Source of the DNA: CAZMZW01 sp964571135
GTDB taxonomy: Bacteria; Chloroflexota; Anaerolineae; Anaerolineales; Anaerolineaceae
Length of the DNA: 64,000 nucleotides
NCBI GenBank assembly: GCA_964571135.1
Contig: CAZMZW010000001.1
Location: forward strand, 434,001 to 498,000
Direction: 5' to 3'
In this document: one piece after another, positions 23,320-32,302 of the stretch
Position numbering within the stretch: position 1 is the stretch's first letter
How the letters are laid out: each line of letters starts with the position of its first letter
Program-made: the position numbers and the translations under genes
Notes under the pieces: generated by a model
Seen by the model: only the letters and a program-made list of their open reading frames with translations
What the model was told of the DNA's origin: nothing
Database searches by the model: none

Positions 23320-23937
23320 CTATTTATGAGGATAGCGTTGTTCAAACCAGTTGACTGGCGGAAGTGCCTGAAAACGCCAGGGTTTGCTGCGCCAGGGTTC
23401 TGGTACGGAATTGATGCCTATCCGCGGCGAAGCAATAACAAACTTGTCTGGAATTGTTTCTGCCTGTTCAATATATAAGCGGCTTTTTATTGAGCACAAG
23501 TTCACACCATTCAATTGTTTATCAATGGAAAATGCCTGGGTAAGTTTAGCCGGACCATTACACCTATCTTTTTCTTTGGCAGGAAAACGACGTCTGGCGA
23601 CCTCCCCGATATTTTCAGTTGGAAATATAGCGCGGATCAACACGGCTGCCGGATAGCCCTCAATCCCCGTAACGCAGTTCAGTAGCCAATGCATGCCGTA
23701 AGTAAAGTATATATACGCATGACCTGGTGGACCAAACATCACCTTATTGCGCTGGGTTTTTCCAACATGAGCATGACAGGCCATATCCTTTTCACCATCA
23801 TAGGCCTCTGTTTCAGTAATAATTCCGGCAATAGTCAAATTATCCAGGTTGCGTACAAGACGCATTCCCAAAAGACCGCGGGCAACGGCAACCACAGACT
23901 GGTCATAGAAATCAGGGGAGAGAATTTTTTTTATCAT
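23320..23937 (-). CDS. DNA-3-methyladenine glycosylase (AAG/MPG family)
   Basis: A 205-residue base-excision repair enzyme that removes alkylated purines. Family motifs: VARGLLGMRLVR near residue 18, IITETEAYDGEKDMACHA with the catalytic glutamate near residue 42, FGPPGHAYIYFTYGMHWLLN near residue 68, and GPAKLTQAFSID near residue 130. The length is normal. It is the first gene of a minus-strand trio with the acyltransferase and bactofilin genes, although its function is unrelated to theirs. Confidence 0.93.
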   Translation of the reverse strand: MIKKILSPDFYDQSVVAVARGLLGMRLVRNLDNLTIAGIITETEAYDGEKDMACHAHVGKTQRNKVMFGPPGHAYIYFTYGMHWLLNCVTGIEGYPAAVLIRAIFPTENIGEVARRRFPAKEKDRCNGPAKLTQAFSIDKQLNGVNLCSIKSRLYIEQAETIPDKFVIASPRIGINSVPEPWRSKPWRFQALPPVNWFEQRYPHK

Positions 23938-24312
23938 ATTTCTTACCTATGAAACTTGGTTAGGTATCAGTTGAGAAAAATAAATCCAGTTTATCCAAAG
24001 AAATGGGATAGATATTAGCAATTATAAAGATGATTTTCGAATATTATTAATATCCTCGAATAATAGGATTCATGCTGAAAGATGAAATTAGAATAGAGCT
24101 ATTTATTTGAAAAATACCAACCATTACGAATTATTTATTCAACCCTAACTACTGGTTTGAAGAATGCATGAGGATGCGAAAATCATAAAACAAAAGAAAA
24201 CAGCATGACAATTTCATTTACCAATGAGATAATTAATAACTGAGTTTGAGACGAGTGAAAAAGCATTCTTGAGTCATTAATTCTAGTAATAATTATAAAT
24301 TGAGGTAACGAA
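23938..24312. other. 375-base AT-rich intergenic region, no gene recognised
   Basis: This is the divergent region between the glycosylase and the PTS EIIA genes. Reading frames in it are short and not protein-like. A small inverted repeat, ACCTA ... TAGGT, lies near 23945-23965 just upstream of the glycosylase start. The rest is AT-rich with no clear promoter pair or RNA structure. Confidence 0.6.
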
Positions 24313-24780
24313 ATGGTGCTCTTTGATAATGATTGCGTAGCAATGAAAGTGAAACCAGAATCGTCAAAGAATATAATTTTTTTACTTTCTGGAATATTAG
24401 AGAAAAAGGGAGCGGTGAGTGCCAATTATGGTGAAGCGGTTTATAAACGAGAACAATCCTATCCAACCGGTTTGCCCACCCAACCTTTTCATATTGCTTT
24501 ACCCCATGCTGATTTTGAGAAAGTCTATCAACCTGCCCTTGCGGTTGCAATGTTATCCGAACCTGTGATCTTTAAAAGTATGGAAAACCCAAAAACGGAT
24601 TTACAAGTTCTCGTTGTCATTTTGCTGGCTAATAGCCGTCCCAACGAGCAATTCAATATGGTACGTCATCTGGCAAAAATATTTAGCCAGCAAAAAAAAT
24701 TGATATCGTTGCGGGATCAAAAAACCATCAGCGAATTAGTTGCGTGGATGCGCGCAGAACTCAAGTTGGACGTGAATTAG
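24313..24780 (+). CDS. Stand-alone PTS EIIA domain protein (fructose/galactitol type)
   Basis: A 155-residue PTS_EIIA_2 domain. The phosphorylated histidine is expected in HIALPHADFEKV, preceded by the typical YPTGLPTQPF and followed by PALAVAMLSEPVIF. A GAGG site precedes the ATG. EIIA normally takes a phosphate from HPr and passes it to EIIB, but no EIIB, EIIC, EI or HPr gene is in the window. It may therefore serve as a regulator or act with a distant transporter. It converges on the 2-oxoacid dehydrogenase operon. Confidence 0.88.
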   Translation: MVLFDNDCVAMKVKPESSKNIIFLLSGILEKKGAVSANYGEAVYKREQSYPTGLPTQPFHIALPHADFEKVYQPALAVAMLSEPVIFKSMENPKTDLQVLVVILLANSRPNEQFNMVRHLAKIFSQQKKLISLRDQKTISELVAWMRAELKLDVN

Positions 24781-24819
24781 AATTGAGAGATTGGTATCAA
24801 TTCCATCTGTCTCGTAAAT

Positions 24820-26028
24820 CTAAAAACTTACTCCTTTTTCCAATATATTTTTTATTTGGTTAATGAATTTTGCAGCCAAAGTTCCATCCACCACCCGGTG
24901 GTCAACCGATAGGGTGAGTGTCATCACATCCCTCACTGAGAAGGTATTGTCTTCATTCACCACTGGCAGTCTCTGAATACATCCAACAGCCAGGATACCA
25001 ACCTCAGGAGGGTTGATAATGGCGGCAAAATCATCCACCTGATACATACCGAGGTTTGAAATTGTAAAACGTCCGGGGCGGGTGATGAGTTGCTTTCCGC
25101 TCTTGGCTGCCAGTACAGCCTGGCGTAATTTTTTCGAAAGTATCTTAATATCAAATTTATCGGGATTCTCAACTACCGGTACAACCAGACCATCATCCAA
25201 AGCAACCGCAACGCCAATATCGATATCCTCCCAAAGAATAATCCCTTCTTCTGAAAAGCTGCTGTTTAACATTGGAAAATCTATGATGGCAAGAGCGCAG
25301 GCACGTACAATAAAATCATTGATTGAAATCGCCTCTTCTTTCGGTAATTCATATTGCTCGTTCAATTCTTTGCGTCTTTTCAGAACTGAGGACATATCTA
25401 CGGATACGGAAATATAAAAATGAGGTATGGTTTGTTTGCTCATTTGCAGACGTTGGGCAACTATCTTGCGGATCTTATTCAACTCAATGATCCGTTTATC
25501 GCTAATGGATGGAGCAGTTGTTACGATTGGTGGAATTGATTGTTTTTGCTTATCAATGAAATCCAGAATATCCTTTTCAACAATGCGACCCTGCGGACCT
25601 GTACCCTGGACCAGTTCAATGGCAACGCCATGCTGTTGAGCGATGTTACGGGCCTTCGGTGATACTTTTAGTTGATTTGTATCTGCAGACGAAATATTGG
25701 TTTGGATGGTTGGGGTCACCGGTTCTTTTAAACCTGATTTTGCATTTTCGGATTGAATATTGGCAGCTTTTGTCTCAGCCACTGAGTCTGAAAGGTCACC
25801 AACCCAGCCAATTTCTGATAATATTTTTGCTTCCGCATTTTCTGAAAAGAGGATCTTAAGTAAATATCCATCCGCAGGGGATGGCACTTCCACCACCGCT
25901 TTCTCGGTCTCGACCTCACATAAGACATCCCCTTTCGTTACCTGATCGCCAGCTTTCTTTAGCCAGCGGACGATCCTGCCAGTTTCGATGTCTTGACCTA
26001 CCTGGGGCATAATCACTTTGGTAATCAC
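24820..26028 (-). CDS. 2-oxoacid dehydrogenase E2 component (dihydrolipoamide acyltransferase)
   Basis: A 402-residue E2 subunit. Domain order: one lipoyl domain (residues 1-80, lipoyl lysine K43 in CEVETEKAVVEVP); a linker; the E1/E3-binding domain (KVSPKARNIAQQHG to GPQGRIVEKDIL, about residues 122-158); and the catalytic acyltransferase domain with DHRVVDG near the C-terminus (catalytic His and Asp). It starts with GTG, 8 bases after a GGGAG site. It is the last gene of the E1alpha-E1beta-E2 operon. Pyruvate, acetoin or branched-chain 2-oxoacids are possible substrates; the sequence alone does not decide. Confidence 0.94.
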   Translation of the reverse strand: MITKVIMPQVGQDIETGRIVRWLKKAGDQVTKGDVLCEVETEKAVVEVPSPADGYLLKILFSENAEAKILSEIGWVGDLSDSVAETKAANIQSENAKSGLKEPVTPTIQTNISSADTNQLKVSPKARNIAQQHGVAIELVQGTGPQGRIVEKDILDFIDKQKQSIPPIVTTAPSISDKRIIELNKIRKIVAQRLQMSKQTIPHFYISVSVDMSSVLKRRKELNEQYELPKEEAISINDFIVRACALAIIDFPMLNSSFSEEGIILWEDIDIGVAVALDDGLVVPVVENPDKFDIKILSKKLRQAVLAAKSGKQLITRPGRFTISNLGMYQVDDFAAIINPPEVGILAVGCIQRLPVVNEDNTFSVRDVMTLTLSVDHRVVDGTLAAKFINQIKNILEKGVSF

Positions 26029-26052
26029 TAGATAGACTCCCTGTCTTAATTA

Positions 26053-27024
26053 TTAGAATAAAGTATATACACCGGCAACGATATCTTCTGTTGACGGAAC
26101 GGATGATCTCTCCAGGTGCAGATTATAAGGAATGGTTGTGTTCTTGCCTGCGATCCGCATCACGGGAGCATCCAGCGAATCAAAGGCTTCTTCCATGATA
26201 ATGGCGGAAATATCACCGCCTATTCCACCCCGTTTCACTGCTTCATGCACAATCACTGCCCGGCTTGTTTTGCGGACTGAATTGAGGAAGGTCTCCTTAT
26301 CCAACGGGCATAAGGTTCGCAAATCAACTACTTCAGCCTCAATGCCTTCCTTGGCAAGGATCTCTGCCGCTTCCAGGCATTTCAGGGTCATCAGGGAATA
26401 AGTGATCAGGGTTACATCTTTACCTTCACGTTTGATGTCAGCTTTTCCAAGAGGGATCACATATTCTCCATTTGGGACTTCACCTTCAGTCATGTAAAGA
26501 AGTTTATGTTCGATAAAAACAACCGGGTCGTTATCTTGTATGGATGCTTTAAGCAAGCCTTTGGCATCATAGGGTGTGGAGGGCATGACCACCTTTAGAC
26601 CGGGCATGTGGTAGAACATTGCCTCCAGGCTTTGTGAATGCTGACCTGCCAGCCCATTTCCTGCACCACCCTGGGTGCGAATTACCATGGGAACTCTGCA
26701 TTGTCCGCCGGTCATAAAATTTAGTTTGGCGGCCTGGTTCATCAATTGATCAAGAGTCATAAGGGCAAAATCTACAAACATTAGTTCAACAACCGGGTGT
26801 GTACCCAGGAGAGCTGCGCCAACACCCATACCGACAAAGGAAGCTTCAGAGATGGGAGTATCCATTACGCGGTTGGCGCCAAATTCGGCGAACAATTTAT
26901 CAGTAACCTTATAGGATCCTCCTTTTTCACCAATACCTTCACCCATTAGAAAAACTAATGGGTTCCTGGTCATTTCTTCACGCAGGCCTTGATTGAGTGC
27001 ATCACGAAATTTTAAGATTGCCAT
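26053..27024 (-). CDS. 2-oxoacid dehydrogenase E1 component, beta subunit
   Basis: A 323-residue E1beta. It has the usual FRDALNQGLREEM start, the FLMGEGIGEKGG segment with the thiamine-contacting glutamate, MDTPISEASFVGMGVGAAL, and RTQGGAGNGLAGQHSQSLE. The C-terminal transketolase domain contains VVDLRTLCPLDKE. It pairs with the E1alpha gene just upstream (40 bases) to form the ThDP-dependent decarboxylase. Confidence 0.95.
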   Translation of the reverse strand: MAILKFRDALNQGLREEMTRNPLVFLMGEGIGEKGGSYKVTDKLFAEFGANRVMDTPISEASFVGMGVGAALLGTHPVVELMFVDFALMTLDQLMNQAAKLNFMTGGQCRVPMVIRTQGGAGNGLAGQHSQSLEAMFYHMPGLKVVMPSTPYDAKGLLKASIQDNDPVVFIEHKLLYMTEGEVPNGEYVIPLGKADIKREGKDVTLITYSLMTLKCLEAAEILAKEGIEAEVVDLRTLCPLDKETFLNSVRKTSRAVIVHEAVKRGGIGGDISAIIMEEAFDSLDAPVMRIAGKNTTIPYNLHLERSSVPSTEDIVAGVYTLF

Positions 27025-27064
27025 GTGAGATACCTTATTTTTTTATTTATTACTATTTCTGTGT

Positions 27065-28024
27065 TTATTCGGCGATTTCTGCCAGGAACTCTTCGACGGA
27101 AGGGTCTGGACTTTCCAATCCAAATTTGATGGCTTCATCCAGTTCCGTTTCTATTTTTTGATTAATGTTTTCAATCTCAGTGTTTTTTACGCCTGCTTCA
27201 GTGAGGTACTCCTTTAAAATTATGAGAGGATCTCTTGATTTCCAAAATGCTATTTTATCTTTGGGCATATACAATCCCATATCATTGACATGGTGCCCGC
27301 TATGCCGGTATGTATTGCATTCAATCAAAGTTGGACCCTCGCCATGTCGTGCGCGGCGGATGGGTTCCTCCATGCTTTCATAGATCTTCACTGCATCGTT
27401 CCCATCCAGGGTGATGCCGGGCATCCCATATCCTTCAGCACGGATGGAAAGTTTTTCTACTAAAGTAGCTGATTCAATTGGAGTTGTTACAGCGTAGTGA
27501 TTATTTTCTAGAATGAACAAGACTGGCAAATGGAATAAAGCTGCCAAATTTAGAGATTCATGAAATACGCCAATATTTGAACCACCATCACCAAAAAAGC
27601 ATAATACCACCTGATCCCTCTTTTTTTGTTTTATTGCCATTCCTGCACCAACTGCGATGGGAATTCCGCCGCCAACAATTCCATTGGCACCCAGGTTTCC
27701 CTGAGCCATGCTGGTGATATGCATCGAACCCCCCCGTCCCTTGCAGTAGCCGGTTGCCTTGCCAAATAATTCTGCATACATGAGTTTAAGGTCATGTCCC
27801 TTGGCAATGGCATGTCCATGCCCGCGATGGGTGCTTGTGATGTAATCGTCCGGACGACAGGCAGAGATTGTCCCGACTGCAATGGCTTCTTCTCCAATGT
27901 AAGTGTGTACGTAACCGCGAATATTCCCCAATCGGTATTGTTCACCGGCTTTTTCTTCAAACCGTCGGATGGTGAAAGCATCCTTGTACATTTTTTTGGT
28001 TGTTTCAATGTTTGGTTTTGGCAT
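27065..28024 (-). CDS. 2-oxoacid dehydrogenase E1 component, alpha subunit
   Basis: A 319-residue E1alpha. The ThDP-magnesium motif is intact: CFFGDGGSNIGVFHESLN through LENNHYAV. GRGGSMHI and STHRGHGHAIAKGHD are family marks, as is the phosphorylation-loop-like YRHSGHHVNDMG. An AAGGA site precedes the ATG. It is the first gene of the operon. The GRGGSMH segment is common in both pyruvate and acetoin dehydrogenases. Confidence 0.95.
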   Translation of the reverse strand: MPKPNIETTKKMYKDAFTIRRFEEKAGEQYRLGNIRGYVHTYIGEEAIAVGTISACRPDDYITSTHRGHGHAIAKGHDLKLMYAELFGKATGYCKGRGGSMHITSMAQGNLGANGIVGGGIPIAVGAGMAIKQKKRDQVVLCFFGDGGSNIGVFHESLNLAALFHLPVLFILENNHYAVTTPIESATLVEKLSIRAEGYGMPGITLDGNDAVKIYESMEEPIRRARHGEGPTLIECNTYRHSGHHVNDMGLYMPKDKIAFWKSRDPLIILKEYLTEAGVKNTEIENINQKIETELDEAIKFGLESPDPSVEEFLAEIAE

Positions 28025-28265
28025 TGTCCATCCTTTTTATTATTGGATTATCCCAAATAAAACTTCAAGTGGAATTATCTCTGCGACCTATTAGTACATG
28101 GGCTTAAAGAAGGCAAGCCTCTTAATATGAAGCTGGCAGAATCCCAAGGAGCGATATGTTTTGAAAGAATCTAGCTTGATAATATCGAGATAGGAGTATG
28201 CTACTTCTTTTTTCGAAACCCTATTTTATCATCAGGCGACAAGAAATAAAAGAAATGGGGTTAAA

Positions 28266-29192
28266 TCACTTCTTAAAATGTTCATCCAAATTTAATGTTA
28301 GTTTTAGACCTTCCCGCAAGGAGATGAGCGGTTTATAGCTTAATTTTGTTTTAGCAATTTCGATATCAGCACACATCCGCGAAGGTCCTCCCTCATGCTG
28401 AGCATTGAGGATGATTTCTGGTGATTGACCGGTTACATCCAAAACCAGTTTCATTATCTCATTAACGGATGTTTCAATACCACTGCCTACATTAATGATC
28501 AGATGGTTGGCCTTAGGTGCAATGGCGGCGTTGACCATGGCTTCGACTGCATCATCAACGTAAACATAATCTCGTGATTGCTTGCCATCGCCGTGGATGA
28601 TAATAGTACCGTTTTGGGTTGCCTGATGAAGAAAATATGGGATCACAGGTGCATAAGAAGGTGGCAAACGTTGACCTGGACCATAGGCATTAAAAACGCG
28701 CAGACACACTGTTTCAATTCCCCACAGATCACCGATTGTTCGGACGTAATACTCTGCAGAGAGTTTGGAAACCGCGTATGGGGATCGTGGATTGGGTCGG
28801 GCAGTCTCTTTAAGAGGCTGAATGCTTTGATTTCCGTATATTGAACCTGAAGAAATAAAGATCACTCTGCGCACCCCCACATCCCGCATCGCTTCCATTA
28901 AAGATACCGTGCCCCCAACGTTCACCTGAGTATATTCACGCGGGTATAGGATGGATTCAGGTACAATCACGCGGGCTGCTAGGTGATACACACAATCCAC
29001 TTCCTGGAGTAGGCTCCATAGTTTTGGACGATCGTTGACATCCCCGCGAATTAAATTTATTTTGGGAGACAAGCGGTCAGGGCTGCCGGTGGAAAGATCA
29101 TCAAGCCCAACAACATTGTGTCCTTCCCCTGCCAGACGATTGGCTAAAGGGGAACCCAGAAAGCCTGCAGCGCCAGTTATTAAAAATCGCAT
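28266..29192 (-). CDS. NAD-dependent nucleotide-sugar epimerase/dehydratase
   Basis: A 308-residue extended short-chain dehydrogenase. The NAD loop is MRFLITGAAGFLGSPLA; the adenine-binding acid follows in VVGLDDLSTG; the catalytic pair is YAVSKL with a serine two strands earlier (ISSGSIYG). The C-terminal part holds HGDGKQSRDYVYVDDAVEA, typical of UDP-glucose 4-epimerases and UDP-glucuronate decarboxylases. It likely makes an activated sugar for surface glycans. It stands alone, with 254 and 241 bases of spacer on its sides. Confidence 0.9.
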   Translation of the reverse strand: MRFLITGAAGFLGSPLANRLAGEGHNVVGLDDLSTGSPDRLSPKINLIRGDVNDRPKLWSLLQEVDCVYHLAARVIVPESILYPREYTQVNVGGTVSLMEAMRDVGVRRVIFISSGSIYGNQSIQPLKETARPNPRSPYAVSKLSAEYYVRTIGDLWGIETVCLRVFNAYGPGQRLPPSYAPVIPYFLHQATQNGTIIIHGDGKQSRDYVYVDDAVEAMVNAAIAPKANHLIINVGSGIETSVNEIMKLVLDVTGQSPEIILNAQHEGGPSRMCADIEIAKTKLSYKPLISLREGLKLTLNLDEHFKK

Positions 29193-29446
29193 TTCAAATA
29201 TCTATAAGAAGCATAATGAAAAAGATTATAGCACTAACACTTTAGCTATATTTAATGGAATTAACCCCTGGCTAAATTAAATAAAAAAAATTTTTGAAGG
29301 ATGAAAAATTGTCTAATACTAATTAAAAGGATATGATATTTAGTGGTTGAGGACTTGATCTATGAAATCAAATCCGACCCAGACTGAATCATGAATAGTT
29401 TAAGATAAAATAGGATGGTTATTAAATCAAATATCAAAAAGCACCA

Positions 29447-30703
29447 ATGAAAAAACAAATATTAATTTTACTTTCTCTGATCATTATGTCAGGTCTGTTC
29501 TTCTCTACGGGTATAACCAGAGCGCAAGGTATTCAATCACCGACCGCTACCCCGGCAATCGCTCCTACCGGAGCAGCATCATTACCAGGAACTCCCCAAG
29601 TCACCCCGGTTGCTCAACAAATCACAACCGAGGTCTTGGTCACCGGACTGCCTCTATGTAAACCGGACGTCTATTTAATCGCACCGCTGGATTGTTCCCT
29701 TCTTGGGCCAGCCAAAGCGCTCACCGATTTGGCGAATAAGGGTCTTTACCTGCCACTTAGACCATTGCTTTCCGTAAAACCAGACGCTGGATTGGTAATT
29801 TTAGACAAGAAATATGCAAAGCTAAACCTCACTTATCCCGACCAGGCGACTTTTTATCCCAATGGCCAATCGGCAGAGGCTGGAATTAATCGGATTCGCC
29901 AAATGCAACCAGGTCAATTGCAATACCTTTCGTATAAATCCGCCGCCGTAGTTAACAATAACAATTACGTGATCACCGATAAAGGAGAATGGGTACGCGC
30001 TTCGCCTACCAAATACTCCAGTTTTCAAGGACTGCTTTTCAATCAACAGCCAATAAATGATTTTGGCTGGATCGTGGATTCCACCAGTCCGCGTATTGCA
30101 CCCAATTACAATGCCAAGATGCTGTCGGAAAAACTCACGCGCGAAATGATTGTGCAGGTATATGACCAAGTGGAAGCGGGTGCGATCACCTGGTATATGA
30201 TTGGTCTTGGGCGCTGGGTGGAGAACCGTTATATCAGAGTGGTAGATATTCATGCTGCAACTCCCGAAGGGGTGGATAATAAACGCTGGATTGAGGTCAA
30301 TCTGCTGCAACAGACTCTAACCGTACATGATAATGGCAAATTAGTATTTGCCACTTTGATCGCCACTGGGGTGGCACCCTATTACACTCGCCCCGGTTTG
30401 TTTAATATTAAAGAGAAAAAACCTCTTGAAACAATGACCGGCGCTTTTGAGACCGGCAAGGTGGATTTTTACTTTCTGCAGGATGTACCCTGGACTATGT
30501 ATTATGATCAGAAACGTGCTTTGCACGGAGCATATTGGCGTGCCATGTTTGGCTATCCACAATCGCATGGCTGCGTTAATATTTCGGTTGGAGATTCGCA
30601 TTGGCTGTATGACTGGGCGAATGTTGGCGATTGGGTGTATGTTTGGGATCCAAGTAAAAAAACACCAACGGATCCTGCTCTTTATGGTTCGGGGGGTGCC
30701 TAA
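29447..30703 (+). CDS. Secreted L,D-transpeptidase (YkuD domain)
   Basis: A 418-residue exported protein. The signal peptide covers residues 1-27 (ending GITRAQG), followed by a Pro/Thr-rich linker to about residue 60 and a domain of unknown type to about residue 265. The YkuD catalytic domain starts near WIEVNLLQQTLTVHDNG and ends with the signature HGAYWRAMFGYPQSHGCVN, giving H374 and the nucleophile C376. L,D-transpeptidases form 3-3 cross-links in peptidoglycan or attach proteins to it, so this organism probably keeps a peptidoglycan wall. A strong terminator follows. Confidence 0.92.
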   Translation: MKKQILILLSLIIMSGLFFSTGITRAQGIQSPTATPAIAPTGAASLPGTPQVTPVAQQITTEVLVTGLPLCKPDVYLIAPLDCSLLGPAKALTDLANKGLYLPLRPLLSVKPDAGLVILDKKYAKLNLTYPDQATFYPNGQSAEAGINRIRQMQPGQLQYLSYKSAAVVNNNNYVITDKGEWVRASPTKYSSFQGLLFNQQPINDFGWIVDSTSPRIAPNYNAKMLSEKLTREMIVQVYDQVEAGAITWYMIGLGRWVENRYIRVVDIHAATPEGVDNKRWIEVNLLQQTLTVHDNGKLVFATLIATGVAPYYTRPGLFNIKEKKPLETMTGAFETGKVDFYFLQDVPWTMYYDQKRALHGAYWRAMFGYPQSHGCVNISVGDSHWLYDWANVGDWVYVWDPSKKTPTDPALYGSGGA

Positions 30704-30712
30704 ATATCTAAT

Positions 30713-30743
30713 AAAAATCCTGCTAAACTTCAGCAGGATTTTT
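30713..30743. terminator. Rho-independent terminator after the L,D-transpeptidase gene
   Basis: AAAAATCCTGCT (30713-30724) and AGCAGGATTTTT (30732-30743) make a perfect 12-base-pair stem with a 7-base loop, then a T-run. It lies 10 bases after the stop. A/T tails on both sides suggest that it also serves the convergent M32 peptidase gene. Confidence 0.9.
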
Positions 30744-30773
30744 TGTGTGTTTATCGAATCATGGAAAGACTTA

Positions 30774-32279
30774 TCAGTCCAGATTATAAATTTTGTGAAA
30801 TTTATCCTGAAGATAACGAATGTAGGCATCCGGGTTGATTTTGGATCCCGTTACTTTTAGGACCAATTCCTGGGGTTCATATTTGGCGCCGTACTGATGC
30901 ACATGTTTGTGCAGCCAGTCCAAGAGATCAGTAAACTTGCCTTTTTCGATCTGTGAATCCAGGTCAGTCAGATCTTTACGCAGGGTTTCCCATAATTGGG
31001 CTGAGACGAGGTTACCGAGTGCATAGGTGGGGAAGTAGCCAAATAACCCGGAAGACCAATGCACATCCTGCAAGACACCTTCAGCATCATTGGCGGGGGT
31101 AATGCCCAGGTATTCTTTCATTTTTGCATTCCAGGCCGCGGGTAGATCAGCAACAGATAAACTATCCTCCATCAAAGCGATTTCCAACTCCAGACGCAGC
31201 ATAATATGCAGGTTGTAAGTGGCTTCATCGGCTTCCACACGGATAAAGGATGGTTCAACAATATTGATACCTTTGTAGAAAGTATCTAGGTCTATATTTC
31301 CTAATTGGGTGGGGAAGAATTCTTTTAAGCGCGGATAAAAATGCTTCCAAAATGCAAAACTGCGCCCCACAAGATTCTCCCACATGCGTGACTGGGATTC
31401 GTGCACAGCCATGGAAGCCCCTCCCGCGATGGGTGTGCGCCGATATTTCTGATCAATTCCCTGTTCATACAGGGCATGGCCGCATTCATGCATTGTGCCA
31501 AATAATGCCGGATTAAGATAATTTTCACTTACCCGGGTTGTGATGCGCACATCATTCAAACCAAAGCCAGTGGTGAATGGATGTACTGATTTATCCTGGC
31601 GGCCGCGATTCCAGTCATAGCCAAACGCGGTGATGACTTCAACCCCGAAATCCCACTGTCCCTTTTCCGGGTAATTTAACTTTAGGAAATCATTTTTTAC
31701 CTGGGGTTTTTCACTGATGGCTTTGATCAGAGCCACTTGTTTAACTCGCAAACCATCGAATATTCCCTGCACTTCCGCAGTCTTCAATCCGGGTTCAAAA
31801 TCATCTAATAACGGATCATAAACATGGGTATATGGTTTAAAGAAACCGGCATATTGTCGGCGCATTTCAACTAATTTTTTCAGATAAGGCATAAATATGG
31901 AATAACTGCTTTCTTTTTTAGCTTTTTCCCAGACGTTGTGAGAAACAGCTGCTAAGCGTGCAAATTCAGCCACATATTCATTGGGTACTTTGGTGCGTTT
32001 ATTAAAATCTCGTTTCGCGACTTTTATCAGGCGTGCTTCATCGCTATCAGCATCCAAATTTGAAAAATCTGATTCCAGATTATTTAACAGATTACCCAAT
32101 TCTGGTAAAGTAGCTTTTTTATGAATCAGGCTTTCCAGTGTGGATAATTGTTCTCCGCGGTCTTCGGCTCCACCAGATGCCATATTTACCTGTTGATCCC
32201 AATCTAAAAGAGCAACCGCCGCTGATAAGTCTGCGATTTCTGTTAGTTTTAATTTAAGTCGTTTGATGTTGTCTTCCAT
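30774..32279 (-). CDS. M32 family metallocarboxypeptidase (carboxypeptidase Taq)
   Basis: A 501-residue zinc carboxypeptidase that trims amino acids from peptide C-termini in the cytoplasm. The zinc motif is MHECGHALYEQG near residue 260. Other M32 marks are LLDWDQQVNMASGG at the start, DDVRITTR-like VRITTRVSE before the HExxH, and HESQSRMWENLVGRS after it. The length is normal. It lies 23 bases downstream of serA on the same strand and is probably cotranscribed with it. Confidence 0.95.
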   Translation of the reverse strand: MEDNIKRLKLKLTEIADLSAAVALLDWDQQVNMASGGAEDRGEQLSTLESLIHKKATLPELGNLLNNLESDFSNLDADSDEARLIKVAKRDFNKRTKVPNEYVAEFARLAAVSHNVWEKAKKESSYSIFMPYLKKLVEMRRQYAGFFKPYTHVYDPLLDDFEPGLKTAEVQGIFDGLRVKQVALIKAISEKPQVKNDFLKLNYPEKGQWDFGVEVITAFGYDWNRGRQDKSVHPFTTGFGLNDVRITTRVSENYLNPALFGTMHECGHALYEQGIDQKYRRTPIAGGASMAVHESQSRMWENLVGRSFAFWKHFYPRLKEFFPTQLGNIDLDTFYKGINIVEPSFIRVEADEATYNLHIMLRLELEIALMEDSLSVADLPAAWNAKMKEYLGITPANDAEGVLQDVHWSSGLFGYFPTYALGNLVSAQLWETLRKDLTDLDSQIEKGKFTDLLDWLHKHVHQYGAKYEPQELVLKVTGSKINPDAYIRYLQDKFHKIYNLD

Positions 32280-32302
32280 TATTTATTCCCTTTGTAAATT
32301 AA

